Assembly (NCBI RefSeq): GCF_023221595.1
Contig: NZ_CP096565.1
Coordinates: forward strand, 33,899-97,898
Direction: 5' to 3'
DNA: 64,000 bases
Source of the DNA: Rhodococcus qingshengii JCM 15477
GTDB taxonomy: Bacteria; Actinomycetota; Actinomycetes; Mycobacteriales; Mycobacteriaceae
A program made the translations under genes and the position numbers. The notes beneath the pieces were generated by a model. The model did no database searches. It was not told where the DNA came from and saw only the letters and a program-made list of their open reading frames with translations. Shown in pieces: positions 33,273 to 42,427 of the stretch; position 1 is the stretch's first letter, and every line of letters begins with the position of its first letter.

Positions 33273-33893
33273 ATGAGCATGGCGATAACACTAGAAGACA
33301 CTTTAGCTGCGATCAGCCTGCTGCAGAACACCGAGAAATGTGCTCGCATATCCGGGACCGCCGAGTACCGACGGTGGCCCAAGAACGACATAGCGGGCCC
33401 GCCGAACCGCGTCGATACAGTGCACTTCTCCATCGACAACGAGCTCGGTTCATGGTCTCAGCGCGACACCAAGTCCGCGCAAACCCGCCGCTACTCCAGT
33501 GGCGCCGGACAGGAGCTGGTCGATGACGACGGGCAGCTCATCCCTCCCAAACCACCATCAGGGTTCGACCACTGGCCTCTGCTCATCAAGATGATGACAC
33601 CGAGTAGATTCCCGATCTGGGGGCGCCCGGGAGATAAGTGGAGAATGAAGGGCGCCGAGTCCACCGAGCACGGTTACCTCCTGCACCTCAACCGTGACAC
33701 CTCCCCCGCAGAGGCGGAGCTGTACATCGACACCACTTTTTCGCTACCAATCCGCTGGACCGATACTCACCAAGTCAGGCCAGATCTCGGGGCGAAACAG
33801 GAGGTAGAGATCGTGGCCCTGCACATTCCTCCGGAATGGAAGCGTCTCACCGGTATGGACATGTCCGAGGAAGGTCAAGACATGGCAGGATAG
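33273..33893 (+). CDS. Hypothetical protein, 206 aa
   Basis: ATG at 33273. Soluble, mixed alpha/beta composition with a C-terminal beta-rich part (ELYIDTTFSLPIRW..., VEIVALHIPPEWKRL). No motif recognised. The location after the broken recombinase unit suggests cargo or flanking plasmid DNA. The preceding 33099-33272 holds no clear gene. Confidence 0.5.
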   Translation: MSMAITLEDTLAAISLLQNTEKCARISGTAEYRRWPKNDIAGPPNRVDTVHFSIDNELGSWSQRDTKSAQTRRYSSGAGQELVDDDGQLIPPKPPSGFDHWPLLIKMMTPSRFPIWGRPGDKWRMKGAESTEHGYLLHLNRDTSPAEAELYIDTTFSLPIRWTDTHQVRPDLGAKQEVEIVALHIPPEWKRLTGMDMSEEGQDMAG

Positions 33894-33993
33894 CCGAGCT
33901 TTGCACCAAGCGCACCTCGGCCTGGTCATCCACTTCATGTCTGATCGGGGTGACGCCTGCACGGCTTGGCTCCGGACGGCGCACAATGGTCCT

Positions 33994-34221
33994 GTGGGAG
34001 CGAAGAGCAACGAGGCGATGTTCCGCTTCATCCTGCCGGCTCAATTGAATGGGCCCGAACTCAGCGAGCAGATAAACGAGGCTGTACTCCGTAGGGCCCG
34101 CGATGCTGGAGCTGTCTCCATCGGCGACGTATATGTCAGCGGCACTATCCCTATCGGTGACGGCGCGTGCCAGTACTCGGTTCGAGTTCGGTTGTACTTC
34201 GGTGGCCCTGCCTTCGCTTGA
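33994..34221 (+). CDS. Hypothetical small protein, 75 aa
   Basis: GTG at 33994 is chosen; the frame is open from 33901. The composition is plausible (MFRFILPAQLNGPELSEQIN, then SVRVRLYFGGP). Not recognised. The interval after it, 34222-34724, has no clear gene apart from a possible 13-codon leader starting at 34542 behind GGAG. Confidence 0.4.
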   Translation: MGAKSNEAMFRFILPAQLNGPELSEQINEAVLRRARDAGAVSIGDVYVSGTIPIGDGACQYSVRVRLYFGGPAFA

Positions 34222-34724
34222 GCCCCATTATTTCCCAGCCGGGCTCAACGACGTCGGGCCTCTGAGATAGGTGGTCTACTCGTCCTAGTTCAACACGTCC
34301 CGTTACCAGTTGTATGGGCGGCAATCTATTGACCGCAACACATCCGGCACATTCAACTTTGGCGATCGAACGCGAAGCGCCGGCGACGGCATTCGGTCGC
34401 TGCCCCGGAACCCGATCCGTTAGAACATCGGCACGTTCGCTCGTGGCGCGAGTTTTCCAATCTGTAACTTTCGATATCTGTGACCCGGCGGGACAGAAAG
34501 GTATACATATCTCATGTGCCCGGCTAACGACAAGGAGACCGATGAACATGCTGGACCTTTTCTCGTTCGTGATGCCTCGATGACTGCCTCCGGCGTCGCC
34601 GCGCCTACACACCGAGGTCTTCCCACCACATCCGGCAGGAAAAGCCCCGCTACCACCACTCGCACCACCACGACATACGGCTCGGATACGCGATGACCAT
34701 TCTGCCTGCAGCGGCGGAGCCCCG

Positions 34725-35072
34725 ATGAGCAGTCCTCGCCGCATCGCGCGGCTCTACTCTGCCGCGAACAGTCACGAGGTGCCGCCGGCACACCAACTGA
34801 ACGCACGCGCCCGGCGCACCCGAACGGCCCCGCCCCCGGACGTCATGGCCGCCGTAGAATTTCTACTCGCAGAGCCCGATGCCTACCTCTACCGGCGTCG
34901 CTACCTCGACCTCATCACCCACACCCTTGGCCCGGACGGCACCGCCGTCACCGACTACACCGCCGCCGAAAAATACCTCCTCACCGCCGACAGATGCAGA
35001 AGAGCAATACAACGTACGACCGACCTTTACGCAGTGCCGACAAGAAAACCCGGAAACGACGCGTCCAGGTAG
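34725..35072 (+). CDS. Hypothetical protein, 115 aa
   Basis: ATG at 34725, with GGCGGAG upstream. The middle (DVMAAVEFLLAEPDAYLYRR, then TAAEKYLLTADRCRRAI) is helical and well formed; the ends are basic. Not recognised. The following 35073-35428 shows no supportable gene. Confidence 0.45.
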   Translation: MSSPRRIARLYSAANSHEVPPAHQLNARARRTRTAPPPDVMAAVEFLLAEPDAYLYRRRYLDLITHTLGPDGTAVTDYTAAEKYLLTADRCRRAIQRTTDLYAVPTRKPGNDASR

Positions 35073-35428
35073 GCGCAATTCGCGCCCCCACCAGGCAGCG
35101 AATTGAACAAGCCAACGGCGAGCCCACAAATCTGGAAATGATCTATTCCCTGACCGTCACCTGCTCCTGACGCTCGATCCCGGACTGTTACCCAGGACCA
35201 CGAACCCCAAGCCACGGCGCCGAACCTCATCCAATGCACTCTCCGGAGTATGTGCGCTAGGGCACACCCCGCCGATATAGGCCGCCCAGACGACCACAGC
35301 AGGGGCAGCACTCGATGCTGGTTGTCGATCCATCCCCGCAGCTCACCGTCCCCGTACATTGCTGCCTGTGGATAGAGGGAGACTCCGGACCGCGTACTCA
35401 GCGCGATCAATGCTGCGAGGGAAACCGA

Positions 35429-35716
35429 TCAGCTGCGGAGAGAACGTGCGGCAGGCACATCGGTAGGACTGTTGACGGCAGGAAAGCGGCGTACCAGTTG
35501 CTCAACCAGAGCGTGCACCCGATGAAGGTCCTTGCGCAGAGCCGCCGCATCGGTGCGCGCAGCCGACGCCAACACCGGTGCGACCGGACGCGCACCCCGC
35601 ACCAGCCGCAGCGCGGATTCGATGCGCTCCGACAACTCGTCGATCTCCGAATTCAACAGAGCCAGAAACACTCTCGCCTGCGCAACATCGGACTCTTCTG
35701 CCGCGGACACAGCCAT
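35429..35716 (-). CDS. Hypothetical helical protein, 95 aa
   Basis: ATG at 35716, overlapping the preceding stop by one base (TAATG). Almost entirely helical with heptad spacing (ALLNSEIDELSERIESALRL, DAAALRKDLHRVHALVEQLV). Its coupling to the three-helix-bundle protein suggests the two products interact. Confidence 0.6.
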   Translation of the reverse strand: MAVSAAEESDVAQARVFLALLNSEIDELSERIESALRLVRGARPVAPVLASAARTDAAALRKDLHRVHALVEQLVRRFPAVNSPTDVPAARSLRS

Positions 35717-35919
35717 TATGAAGCGACCAGCGAGGAAAGTTTCTCACCCGCCATGCGCTCGACGAGCAGAGGAACAAAATCACGCACCTTGTGACCGTCG
35801 AAATGAGCATGAGCAGACGCAACAGCGTCCGCAACGACATCAGCCGATATCGACGGATACTTCACCGACAACCGCGTCACCGCATGAGCGATCAGTCGTT
35901 CTTCCTCTTCGGTTTTCAT
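35716..35919 (-). CDS. Three-helix bundle dimerization domain protein, 67 aa
   Basis: ATG at 35919. The pattern LIAHAVTRLSVKYPSISADV followed by AVASAHAHFDGHKVRDFVPL and LVERMA matches the small actinobacterial three-helix-bundle dimerization domain, common next to stress and two-component genes in mycobacteria and rhodococci. First gene of a two-gene operon. Confidence 0.7.
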   Translation of the reverse strand: MKTEEEERLIAHAVTRLSVKYPSISADVVADAVASAHAHFDGHKVRDFVPLLVERMAGEKLSSLVAS

Positions 35920-36288
35920 CGGTAAATACTGCGCCCCACCTGCCCATAGTTCAACAGGAGACGACTATCGACTACGCGCAACGATCAGCACCTAGTCACG
36001 CTGCGCTGCCACGAGCCGAAACCGACCGCCGAGGTCGCCCCACACCGGCGACGGGTGCGCGGAACCGGGATGCGATCCTCACGCAATCTCTCACCCTGAA
36101 ACCATGAGCACCGTCCCGTCGTCGTGACCGAACACGGCCGCAACGCCGCGTTCTGCGACCTGATGGCGCGCACCGGCCTCCGGTTGGGGGTGTACAGCCG
36201 GAGATATTTACCCGGTTCGATCACGTCTCCGACTGCCGCCACGGACGGCACAGCGCTCTGCCGATCGCGGATCGGCTAGAGGGACACG
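35920..36288. other. Interval without a supported gene
   Basis: A short rightward frame from about 36124 to 36280 (VTEHGRNAAFCDLMARTGLR) has coding-like composition but no ribosome-binding site and no family I can name; it may be a gene remnant. The rest holds the promoter region of the leftward pair. Confidence 0.35.
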
Positions 36289-36882
36289 TCAGGGACTGTC
36301 CATCTGAGGGCCTTGTTGGTCTTCGTGTGTAGTGGGCGCGGTCGCCGCCGAGGCGTTGTGTCGGGGGGTCAGGAAGTGGTCGATGTCGACGATGAGGAAC
36401 AGTGCGGTGGCGGTAGTGACCACGTGGGCGTGGTTGTTTTCGATGGTGGCTCGCAGGTGTAGTTTGCGGCCTGCGCGGGAGTGGATGTGAGAGCGGAGGG
36501 TGTAGGGGGTGTCGAGCAGGACCGGGGCGAGGTAGTCGATAGCGAGGTGGCGGGTGACGGCGAGCTCTCCCACGGTGTAGAGCAGAAACCCGAACAAGTC
36601 GTCGAGGACGGTGGCGACCGCGCCCCCGTGGGCAATCGCTGGGGCGCCGACATGGCGGGAATCGAAGCTGTGGTGGGCGTAGACGCCGTGTGCGTCGCGT
36701 CGGACGCGCAACTGGTGGCCGTGAGGGTTAGCCGGTCCGCAACCAAGGCAGTGGGGGTGGTGAGGCGGCAGGTCGACGTGTTCAGGCGGCGCCACAGCGA
36801 AGGTACGGATCCAGTCCTCGGCCTCGAAAGGTTCGGGGCCGGCGGTCTCGGGTGTGTTGGTGTTGGGTGTGTGCTCGGTCAT
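36289..36882 (-). CDS. PaaI-family hotdog thioesterase, copy 1
   Basis: 197 aa, ATG at 36882, overlapping the USP stop by ATGA. The core LPPHHPHCLGCGPANPHGHQ, HVGAPAIAHGGAVATVLDDL and FGFLLYTVGELAVTRHLAID is a hotdog acyl-CoA thioesterase with the conserved HGG motif. Two paralogues lie at 51333 and 53566. The HHPxCxGCGPxNPHG opening suggests a shared substrate. Here it is coupled to a universal stress protein and an MFS exporter. Confidence 0.85.
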   Translation of the reverse strand: MTEHTPNTNTPETAGPEPFEAEDWIRTFAVAPPEHVDLPPHHPHCLGCGPANPHGHQLRVRRDAHGVYAHHSFDSRHVGAPAIAHGGAVATVLDDLFGFLLYTVGELAVTRHLAIDYLAPVLLDTPYTLRSHIHSRAGRKLHLRATIENNHAHVVTTATALFLIVDIDHFLTPRHNASAATAPTTHEDQQGPQMDSP

Positions 36883-37325
36883 GGACGCCTTCCGTAGGTG
36901 TCCTCACCATTAGCAATGAGGATGTCGCAGTGGGCTTTGTGGGCAAGCTCGGCCGGCGAGGTGAATAGCAGCCGGGCCAGTGGTGACCGGTGGGGGTTCG
37001 CGGTGACGATGAGGTCGTCGGCGGTCGGGCCGGCTAGGTGAAACAGTGCGCGGACGGTGGGCTCGGGCAGGATGCGAGTTTCGATGTCGACGGCGCCGTG
37101 GGCGATCGCATGTTGGTGCGCGGTGCGCAGGATGGCGTCGGTGGGTGTGGTAGCTCGCAGCCGGTCGACGTCAGTACCGAGTGCGCGTTCGTCGATGTCG
37201 TGACGGGCGCAGATGATCAGGAGTCGGGCGTGGGTGACGTGAGCCAGCTCGGCGGCGTGGTCGACCACGCGGTAGGAGTAGTCGGATCCGTCGGTGTCGA
37301 CGAGGATCGTGCGATAGGCCGTCAT
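36879..37325 (-). CDS. Universal stress protein (UspA fold)
   Basis: 148 aa, ATG at 37325. N-terminal YRTILVDTDGSDYSYRVVDHA, and the C-terminal end has TANPHRSPLARLLFTSPAEL in place of the usual GxxGxxxxxxGS nucleotide loop, which is degenerate here. It sits between the exporter and the thioesterase in the same operon; the second copy of the module (53.5-56.5 kb) lacks it. Confidence 0.85.
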   Translation of the reverse strand: MTAYRTILVDTDGSDYSYRVVDHAAELAHVTHARLLIICARHDIDERALGTDVDRLRATTPTDAILRTAHQHAIAHGAVDIETRILPEPTVRALFHLAGPTADDLIVTANPHRSPLARLLFTSPAELAHKAHCDILIANGEDTYGRRP

Positions 37326-37338
37326 GATGGGGCCTCTT

Positions 37339-38922
37339 TCACGAGAAGGGGGTGTTCGAGCGGGGAGGGGTGTTCGTGTGAGTGCGTGACGCGCGGGAGC
37401 GGCGGGTGGTGGGGCCGGGAGAGAGGACTGCCAGCACGATCGCCCCGGCGGCGGTGAGGGCGGCCAGCGTGAGCGCGGCCTGGCTGCTGCCGTGCACGAA
37501 CGCTGCCTTGGCGAACTCGGCCAGCGGTTGGGCCGCCGGTCCGGCCTGGTCAGCGACCTGCAGAGCAGCGGCCAGGGAATCGGCGACCGGGCCGCGGGCG
37601 GGCTCGGGAAGCTGGGGCAGAGCGGGCTGGATGTGGTGGGTATAGCCTGCGGCGAGCACGCTGCCAGCCACGGCGATCCCGATCGCGGCGCCGATCTCGC
37701 GGGCAGCGTCGTTGACCGCGGCGGCGACCCCCTGTTTGGCCGCAGGGGTGTCGGCGACGATGGCGTAGGTCGCCGGGGCGGTGCACAATCCCAGACCCGC
37801 GCTCATGATCAGCAGCGGCCACAGCAGGCCGGGATAGTCCGCGGCCACGGTCAACCGGCTTACCAGCACCAGTCCGGCAGCGATGGCAAGCAGTCCTGAG
37901 ACGGTCATCACTTTCAACCCGACGAGGCTCGACAACCACGGTGCGATTACCGAGATCACGACCAGCGGCACCACCATCGGCGCCAACGCCAGTGCCGAGG
38001 CCAGCGGCCCATAGCCGAGGATCAGCTGCAGGTACTGCACCAACAGCAGGAACACTCCGAAGGTAACCAGGAACTGGATGGTCACCGACAGCGAGCCGGC
38101 CCCGAAACCGCGGCGGGCGAACAACCGCACGTCCAGTAGTGGCGCAGAAGACCGCAGCTCTACGATCACAAACACCACCGCTGCCAGGAGACCGACCCCG
38201 GCGATAGCGGCGACGAGCTGGTCGGCCCAGCCCCGCGCGGGAACCTCGATCGCGGCGAACACGATCGCCGCGATCGCGACGGCCACCACCGCCGCACCCA
38301 CCCAGTCCACCGGGGGATGCTCGCTCTCTCGGGACTCGGCGATAGTGCACGCCAACCCCGCCAGCACCACCCCCGCCACGGTCAACCCGACGAACACCGA
38401 AGGCCATGACCACCGCTCGAGCAGTACCCCGGCGCCGAGGATGCCCAGCACTGCCCCTGACCCCGCAACTCCGGCCCACACCCCCACCGCCCGGCCACGA
38501 TGGGCAGCGGCGAACCCCGCGGTCAGGATCGACAGCGTCGAAGGCATCACCAGCGCCGCGCCCACCCCGGCCAGCGCGCGCGCTGCGATCAGCCACACCG
38601 GGTCGGCCAGCAGCAGCGGCAGCGCCGACGCGACCGAGAACACCGCCAGCCCCGTGACCAGCACACCGCGACGCCCGTAACGGTCACCGATTGCTCCGGC
38701 AGGCAGCACAAGACACGCCAGCACCAGCGTGTAACCGTCGACGATCCAGGTCAACTGGGCTTGCGTCGCCCCGGTCTCGACCGCGATCTGCGGCAACGCC
38801 GAGTACAACGCCGCCATGGCCGCGACCACCAGCGCCACCGCCAGGCACGACACCGTCAGCATCCACCACTCGGCCCTGGTCCACCCGTCGATCTCAACAG
38901 CGCCCGTCCCAGGTGTGTCCAC
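37339..38922 (-). CDS. MFS transporter, DHA2 family (14-TM drug:H+ antiporter), copy 1
   Basis: 527 aa from the GTG at 38922 behind GGGAGG. Motif A is GDRYGRRGVLV, motif C region GVAGSGAVLGILGAG, and about 14 hydrophobic segments are visible. About 75-80 percent identical by eye to the transporter at 54137-55690. It probably exports a lipophilic compound or antimicrobial. It diverges from a truncated TetR gene across the palindrome at 38950-38964. Confidence 0.9.
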   Translation of the reverse strand: MDTPGTGAVEIDGWTRAEWWMLTVSCLAVALVVAAMAALYSALPQIAVETGATQAQLTWIVDGYTLVLACLVLPAGAIGDRYGRRGVLVTGLAVFSVASALPLLLADPVWLIAARALAGVGAALVMPSTLSILTAGFAAAHRGRAVGVWAGVAGSGAVLGILGAGVLLERWSWPSVFVGLTVAGVVLAGLACTIAESRESEHPPVDWVGAAVVAVAIAAIVFAAIEVPARGWADQLVAAIAGVGLLAAVVFVIVELRSSAPLLDVRLFARRGFGAGSLSVTIQFLVTFGVFLLLVQYLQLILGYGPLASALALAPMVVPLVVISVIAPWLSSLVGLKVMTVSGLLAIAAGLVLVSRLTVAADYPGLLWPLLIMSAGLGLCTAPATYAIVADTPAAKQGVAAAVNDAAREIGAAIGIAVAGSVLAAGYTHHIQPALPQLPEPARGPVADSLAAALQVADQAGPAAQPLAEFAKAAFVHGSSQAALTLAALTAAGAIVLAVLSPGPTTRRSRASRTHTNTPPRSNTPFS

Positions 38923-38949
38923 CGGCGCCTCCCAACTCAAAGACCAACA

Positions 38950-38964
38950 GTCTCGGTACGAGAC
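38950..38964. promoter_or_regulatory. TetR-type operator palindrome, copy 1
   Basis: GTCTCGGTACGAGAC is a perfect 6-3-6 palindrome between the MFS start and the TetR remnant. The same site, with one central base changed, occurs at the second MFS/TetR junction (55719-55733). A sequence resembling -10 (TATCAT) follows 8 bp later in both. Confidence 0.7.
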
Positions 38965-39050
38965 CATTCGTATCATAGTGGTGGGGGCTCGGGATAGAGT
39001 CGACACATACGCCCAGGGCTGAACGAGACGAATCGGAGGAGCGCGCTCCC

Positions 39051-39165
39051 ATGACCGCCCCGGACCACGCCACGACCGACTCACTCACCGCAGTCGACGA
39101 GCAGGCCGATCCGCGGCTAGCACGCTCACGCAACCGGTTACTCGACGCGGCCGCGCCCAACTTCG
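39051..39165 (+). pseudogene. TetR regulator, N-terminal remnant
   Basis: Starts at the ATG 39051; residues QADPRLARSRNRLLDAAA match the start of the intact regulator at 55799 (PADPRLARSRNRLLEAAG), then similarity stops before the helix-turn-helix. The sequence to ~39560 has no clear gene. The truncation means this copy cannot repress its exporter unless the second regulator acts in trans on the shared operator. Confidence 0.75.
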
Positions 39166-39564
39166 GGGGTGTCTTGACGTGCCCAAGCAGGCGTTCTCGA
39201 ACAAAGGTGGTCGGCTGGCGCTCCGGCCCGCGGCCACAACTGCCGCAGCACCTGCCTTCAATCCGGAAAATCTAGGTTCCCATGCGGAGCTGTCACTTCC
39301 GAGAAAGATGATCATGCCCGAGCACATGCCCATGCCCACACAGCAGGCATAACCCCTCGCTTTGGCTGCAAAGTGCCCACGTCGACGCGGATTCCACCAC
39401 TGATCACGCCGTTGCGGTGACCCCGAGACTCAGGAAGATCCTGTCGGACCGAAATCTTGGTCGGCCCCTGGAGTACCACTGATCTCATGCACTGGGAACG
39501 GCCCCACACTGATTTACCGCATCCGCCAGCCCCCTCAACCCGCCGGAGACCGGGCGGCTCAGCG

Positions 39565-40566
39565 TCATGGATGCCGGAACTCGTTCGGAGAACGGCCGGT
39601 CCATCGCTTGAAGGCGTGTGAGAAGTTGGTGAGGTCACTGTATCCGAGCTCCGTGGCGACCTCAGTCACCGACATTGATCGGTCGAGTAGCCGCAGCATC
39701 GCACGCTCGCGCAGGAATGACTGGCGCAACTCGCGGAAAGTGGTCCCCTCTTCGGAGAGGCGCCGCTTGAGTGTGCTGACGGATATCGACAACTCGCGTG
39801 CGACCCAGTGGATACTCCCCTGTGCGGGCTCCTTCTCCAGCAGCCGTCTCGTCTTCTCCGAAAACGACGTGGTCCTGCCCCGCTGGTCGAGAGTTCGCTG
39901 CAGATCGCCGATGGCGAGTCGGTATGTGAGGGGATCGGAGAACCGGCAAACCTCGTTAAGCGTGTCCGCGGGAACATGAAGGAAGGACATCGGAGCGCCG
40001 AAAAACAGGCGCCCGGCTATTAAGTCCTCATGATTGGACAGGAGGGGCGGCACCGGCCAACTCAAGTGGAGTGTGACGGTAGGCATGTCGCCGGCGAGCA
40101 TGTCAAGCAGTCGCAGTAGCGCCGACCCGCAGTAGGCGACGACCAGGCAGTCCAGGGCCGGATCGCTTGTGTGTGCGGTGAACCCGATGGTGAGGCCGTG
40201 GTCACTTGGATGGAACTGTGGACTGAGAGCTGTCGAGATCAACGGCAGATAGGTGAGCAACTCCACGATCTCGGCTACCGAGCCTGCGCTGACCAGCGGA
40301 GAACTCAACGGGCCGAAGGACGTCAACTGGGCCTGTTCAGCGAACGCAAAGCCGAGCAGTGTTGCCTGGTCGACGTCGAGTTCGGGGTAGACCTCCCGAA
40401 ACCACCGTATGGGGGCCTGAACGTCGCGCTGAATCAGCGTCGCCTCGTCGGTTCCTTCGCGAGACATGATGTTGCGAAGCCGCGCGACGGCGTCTGGGTC
40501 GAATGCTTGGCGCTCGAGCAATTGCACGAACAGGAGCGGGGGCACACCCTCGTCATCGAGGATCAT
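39565..40566 (-). CDS. AraC-family regulator, divergent from the CYP153 operon
   Basis: 333 aa, ATG at 40566. The N-terminal arabinose-binding-type domain (about 1-200) is followed by two C-terminal HTHs (VARELSISVSTLKRRLSEEG, VTEVATELGYSDLTNFSHAF, then RWTGRSPNEFR). AraC regulators of this layout control CYP153 and alkane operons in other actinobacteria and activate on the substrate. 127 bp separate it from the ferredoxin gene, room for a shared divergent promoter. Confidence 0.85.
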   Translation of the reverse strand: MILDDEGVPPLLFVQLLERQAFDPDAVARLRNIMSREGTDEATLIQRDVQAPIRWFREVYPELDVDQATLLGFAFAEQAQLTSFGPLSSPLVSAGSVAEIVELLTYLPLISTALSPQFHPSDHGLTIGFTAHTSDPALDCLVVAYCGSALLRLLDMLAGDMPTVTLHLSWPVPPLLSNHEDLIAGRLFFGAPMSFLHVPADTLNEVCRFSDPLTYRLAIGDLQRTLDQRGRTTSFSEKTRRLLEKEPAQGSIHWVARELSISVSTLKRRLSEEGTTFRELRQSFLRERAMLRLLDRSMSVTEVATELGYSDLTNFSHAFKRWTGRSPNEFRHP

Positions 40567-40693
40567 TGGTTCACCAGATCCCTTTGAGCCGAATTCACAA
40601 GTTTTTGACTCCGCAGAACATAGCCGTAGCGGTCATCCCCGACGACACTTTGATCAAGTTCCCAAGGCGAGGACAACGTATCAGGAGTTGGTT

Positions 40694-41014
40694 ATGGCAG
40701 TTGTCACCTTTGTCTCACACGACGGCAAGAAGCACGAGGTCCCTTTCCAAGAAGGACAGTCGCTGATGCAGGTCGCGACCAACAATGCAGTGCCCGGCAT
40801 CGACGGCGACTGCGGAGGCGAGGCCGCGTGCGGCACCTGCCATGTGATCGTCGATCCGCAGTGGTCCGAGGAGGTGGGCCTCTCCGGCTCCGACGAGGAG
40901 GAGATGCTCGCGATGAACCCTGAGCGTCAACCGACCTCTCGACTGTCCTGCCAGATTCCGGTCTCCGAGGCGTGGGACGGCCTGACCGTCCTAATGCCTG
41001 AGTTTCAGATGTGA
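40694..41014 (+). CDS. [2Fe-2S] ferredoxin (putidaredoxin/adrenodoxin type)
   Basis: 106 aa, ATG at 40694 after GGAG. Cluster ligands are visible as DCGGEAACGTCHVIV and the distal RLSCQIPV. It carries electrons from the reductase at 42424 to the CYP153-like P450, from which it is 24 bp away. The order ferredoxin-P450-reductase is a complete class I P450 system. Confidence 0.93.
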   Translation: MAVVTFVSHDGKKHEVPFQEGQSLMQVATNNAVPGIDGDCGGEAACGTCHVIVDPQWSEEVGLSGSDEEEMLAMNPERQPTSRLSCQIPVSEAWDGLTVLMPEFQM

Positions 41015-41038
41015 CGACGAGAGAGACGATAAGACGCA

Positions 41039-42427
41039 ATGAAGTTTTCTGAGGCAATCGCCGCTAAGGTTCAGTCGACTATCCCGATGGAGCGGCAGAT
41101 CCAGGGCGCACAACTGTACGACAAGACGCGGCGATGGGTGACCGGAGCGAACGGAGAGAGGCTTTTCATCGAGAGCCCCATCCCTCCTGTGGAGGACGTC
41201 GAACTCGCCGACATCGACCTCAGCAACCCTTTCCTCTATCGCCAGGGGCGCTGGCAGTCGTACTTCGAGCGCGTACGCAACGAGGCTCCGGTCCACTACC
41301 AGCCTAACAGTCCGTTCGGGCCGTTCTGGTCCGTCACAAGGCATGCCGACATCATGGCCGTCGACAAGAACCACGAGGTCTTCTCCGCCGAGCCGTTGAT
41401 CGTCATCGGGGTTCCACCTCGTTTTCTTGATATCGAGATGTTCATAGCGATGGATCCGCCACGACACGACGCGCAGCGGGCCGCTGTCCAAGGCGTGGTC
41501 GCACCGAAGAACCTGCGTGAGATGGAGGGTCTGATTCGATCGCGCGTCCAGGAGGTGCTGGACAACCTGCCCGTGGATCAGCCGTTCGACTGGGTCCAGA
41601 ACGTCTCGGTCGAGTTGACCGCTCGGATGCTTGCGACCCTCCTGGACTTTCCCTACGAGCAGCGCCGCAAGCTCGCTTACTGGTCTGATCTCGCATCCTC
41701 GATGGAGCAAGCCAACGGCGGCCCCTCGGACAATGACGAGGTGTTCCGCGGCATGCGCGACATGGCGCGAGGTCTCAGCACTCTCTGGCGCGACAAGGCT
41801 GCCCGGACAGCTGCCGGGGAGGAACCCGGATTCGACTTGATCACCCTGTTGCAGAGCAACGAAGACACCAAGGATCTGATCGACCGACCGATGGAGTTCC
41901 TGGGCAACCTTGTGTTGCTGATCGTCGGAGGCAACGACACGACGCGGAACTCGATGAGCGGCGGTGTTCTCGCGTTGAACCGGTTCCCTGACCAGTTCGA
42001 GAAGCTGAAGGCGAACCCTGACCTGATCCCCAATATGGTCTCGGAGATCATTCGGTGGCAAACACCGTTGGCCTACATGCGCCGGATCGCCAAGGCCGAC
42101 ACCGTGCTGAACGGGCAGTTCATCCGCAAGGGCGACAAGGTAGTGATGTGGTACGCCTCAGGCAACCGTGATGAGCGGATGTTCGATCGGCCCGACGACT
42201 TCATCATCGACCGGGCCAACGCTCGCAACCACATCTCCTTCGGCTTCGGTGTCCACCGCTGCATGGGCAACCGACTGGCGGAATTACAGCTGCGGATTCT
42301 CTGGGAAGAGTTGCTTTCTCGCTTCGAAAAGATCGAGGTCGTCGGCGAGCCCGAGTATGTGCAGTCCAACTTTGTCAGGGGCATCAGCAAGATGATGGTC
42401 CGTCTCACCCCGAAATCCGACGTATGA
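41039..42427 (+). CDS. Cytochrome P450, CYP153-like (terminal alkane/fatty hydroxylase)
   Basis: 462 aa, ATG at 41039. I-helix GNLVLLIVGGNDTTRNSM, ExxR in SEIIRWQTPLAYMRR, and heme loop HISFGFGVHRCMGNRLAELQ are close to CYP153A enzymes, as is MFIAMDPPRHDAQR in the middle. CYP153 enzymes hydroxylate n-alkanes, cycloalkanes or related chains at the terminal carbon. The N-terminal ~60 residues form a longer extension than in CYP153A6. Overlaps the reductase by 4 bases. Confidence 0.88.
   Translation: MKFSEAIAAKVQSTIPMERQIQGAQLYDKTRRWVTGANGERLFIESPIPPVEDVELADIDLSNPFLYRQGRWQSYFERVRNEAPVHYQPNSPFGPFWSVTRHADIMAVDKNHEVFSAEPLIVIGVPPRFLDIEMFIAMDPPRHDAQRAAVQGVVAPKNLREMEGLIRSRVQEVLDNLPVDQPFDWVQNVSVELTARMLATLLDFPYEQRRKLAYWSDLASSMEQANGGPSDNDEVFRGMRDMARGLSTLWRDKAARTAAGEEPGFDLITLLQSNEDTKDLIDRPMEFLGNLVLLIVGGNDTTRNSMSGGVLALNRFPDQFEKLKANPDLIPNMVSEIIRWQTPLAYMRRIAKADTVLNGQFIRKGDKVVMWYASGNRDERMFDRPDDFIIDRANARNHISFGFGVHRCMGNRLAELQLRILWEELLSRFEKIEVVGEPEYVQSNFVRGISKMMVRLTPKSDV

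Noticed and set aside
34151..34744. 197-aa minus-strand frame between hypothetical genes
   Set aside because: No ribosome-binding site, poor codon pattern, cysteine and glycine content typical of antisense frames.
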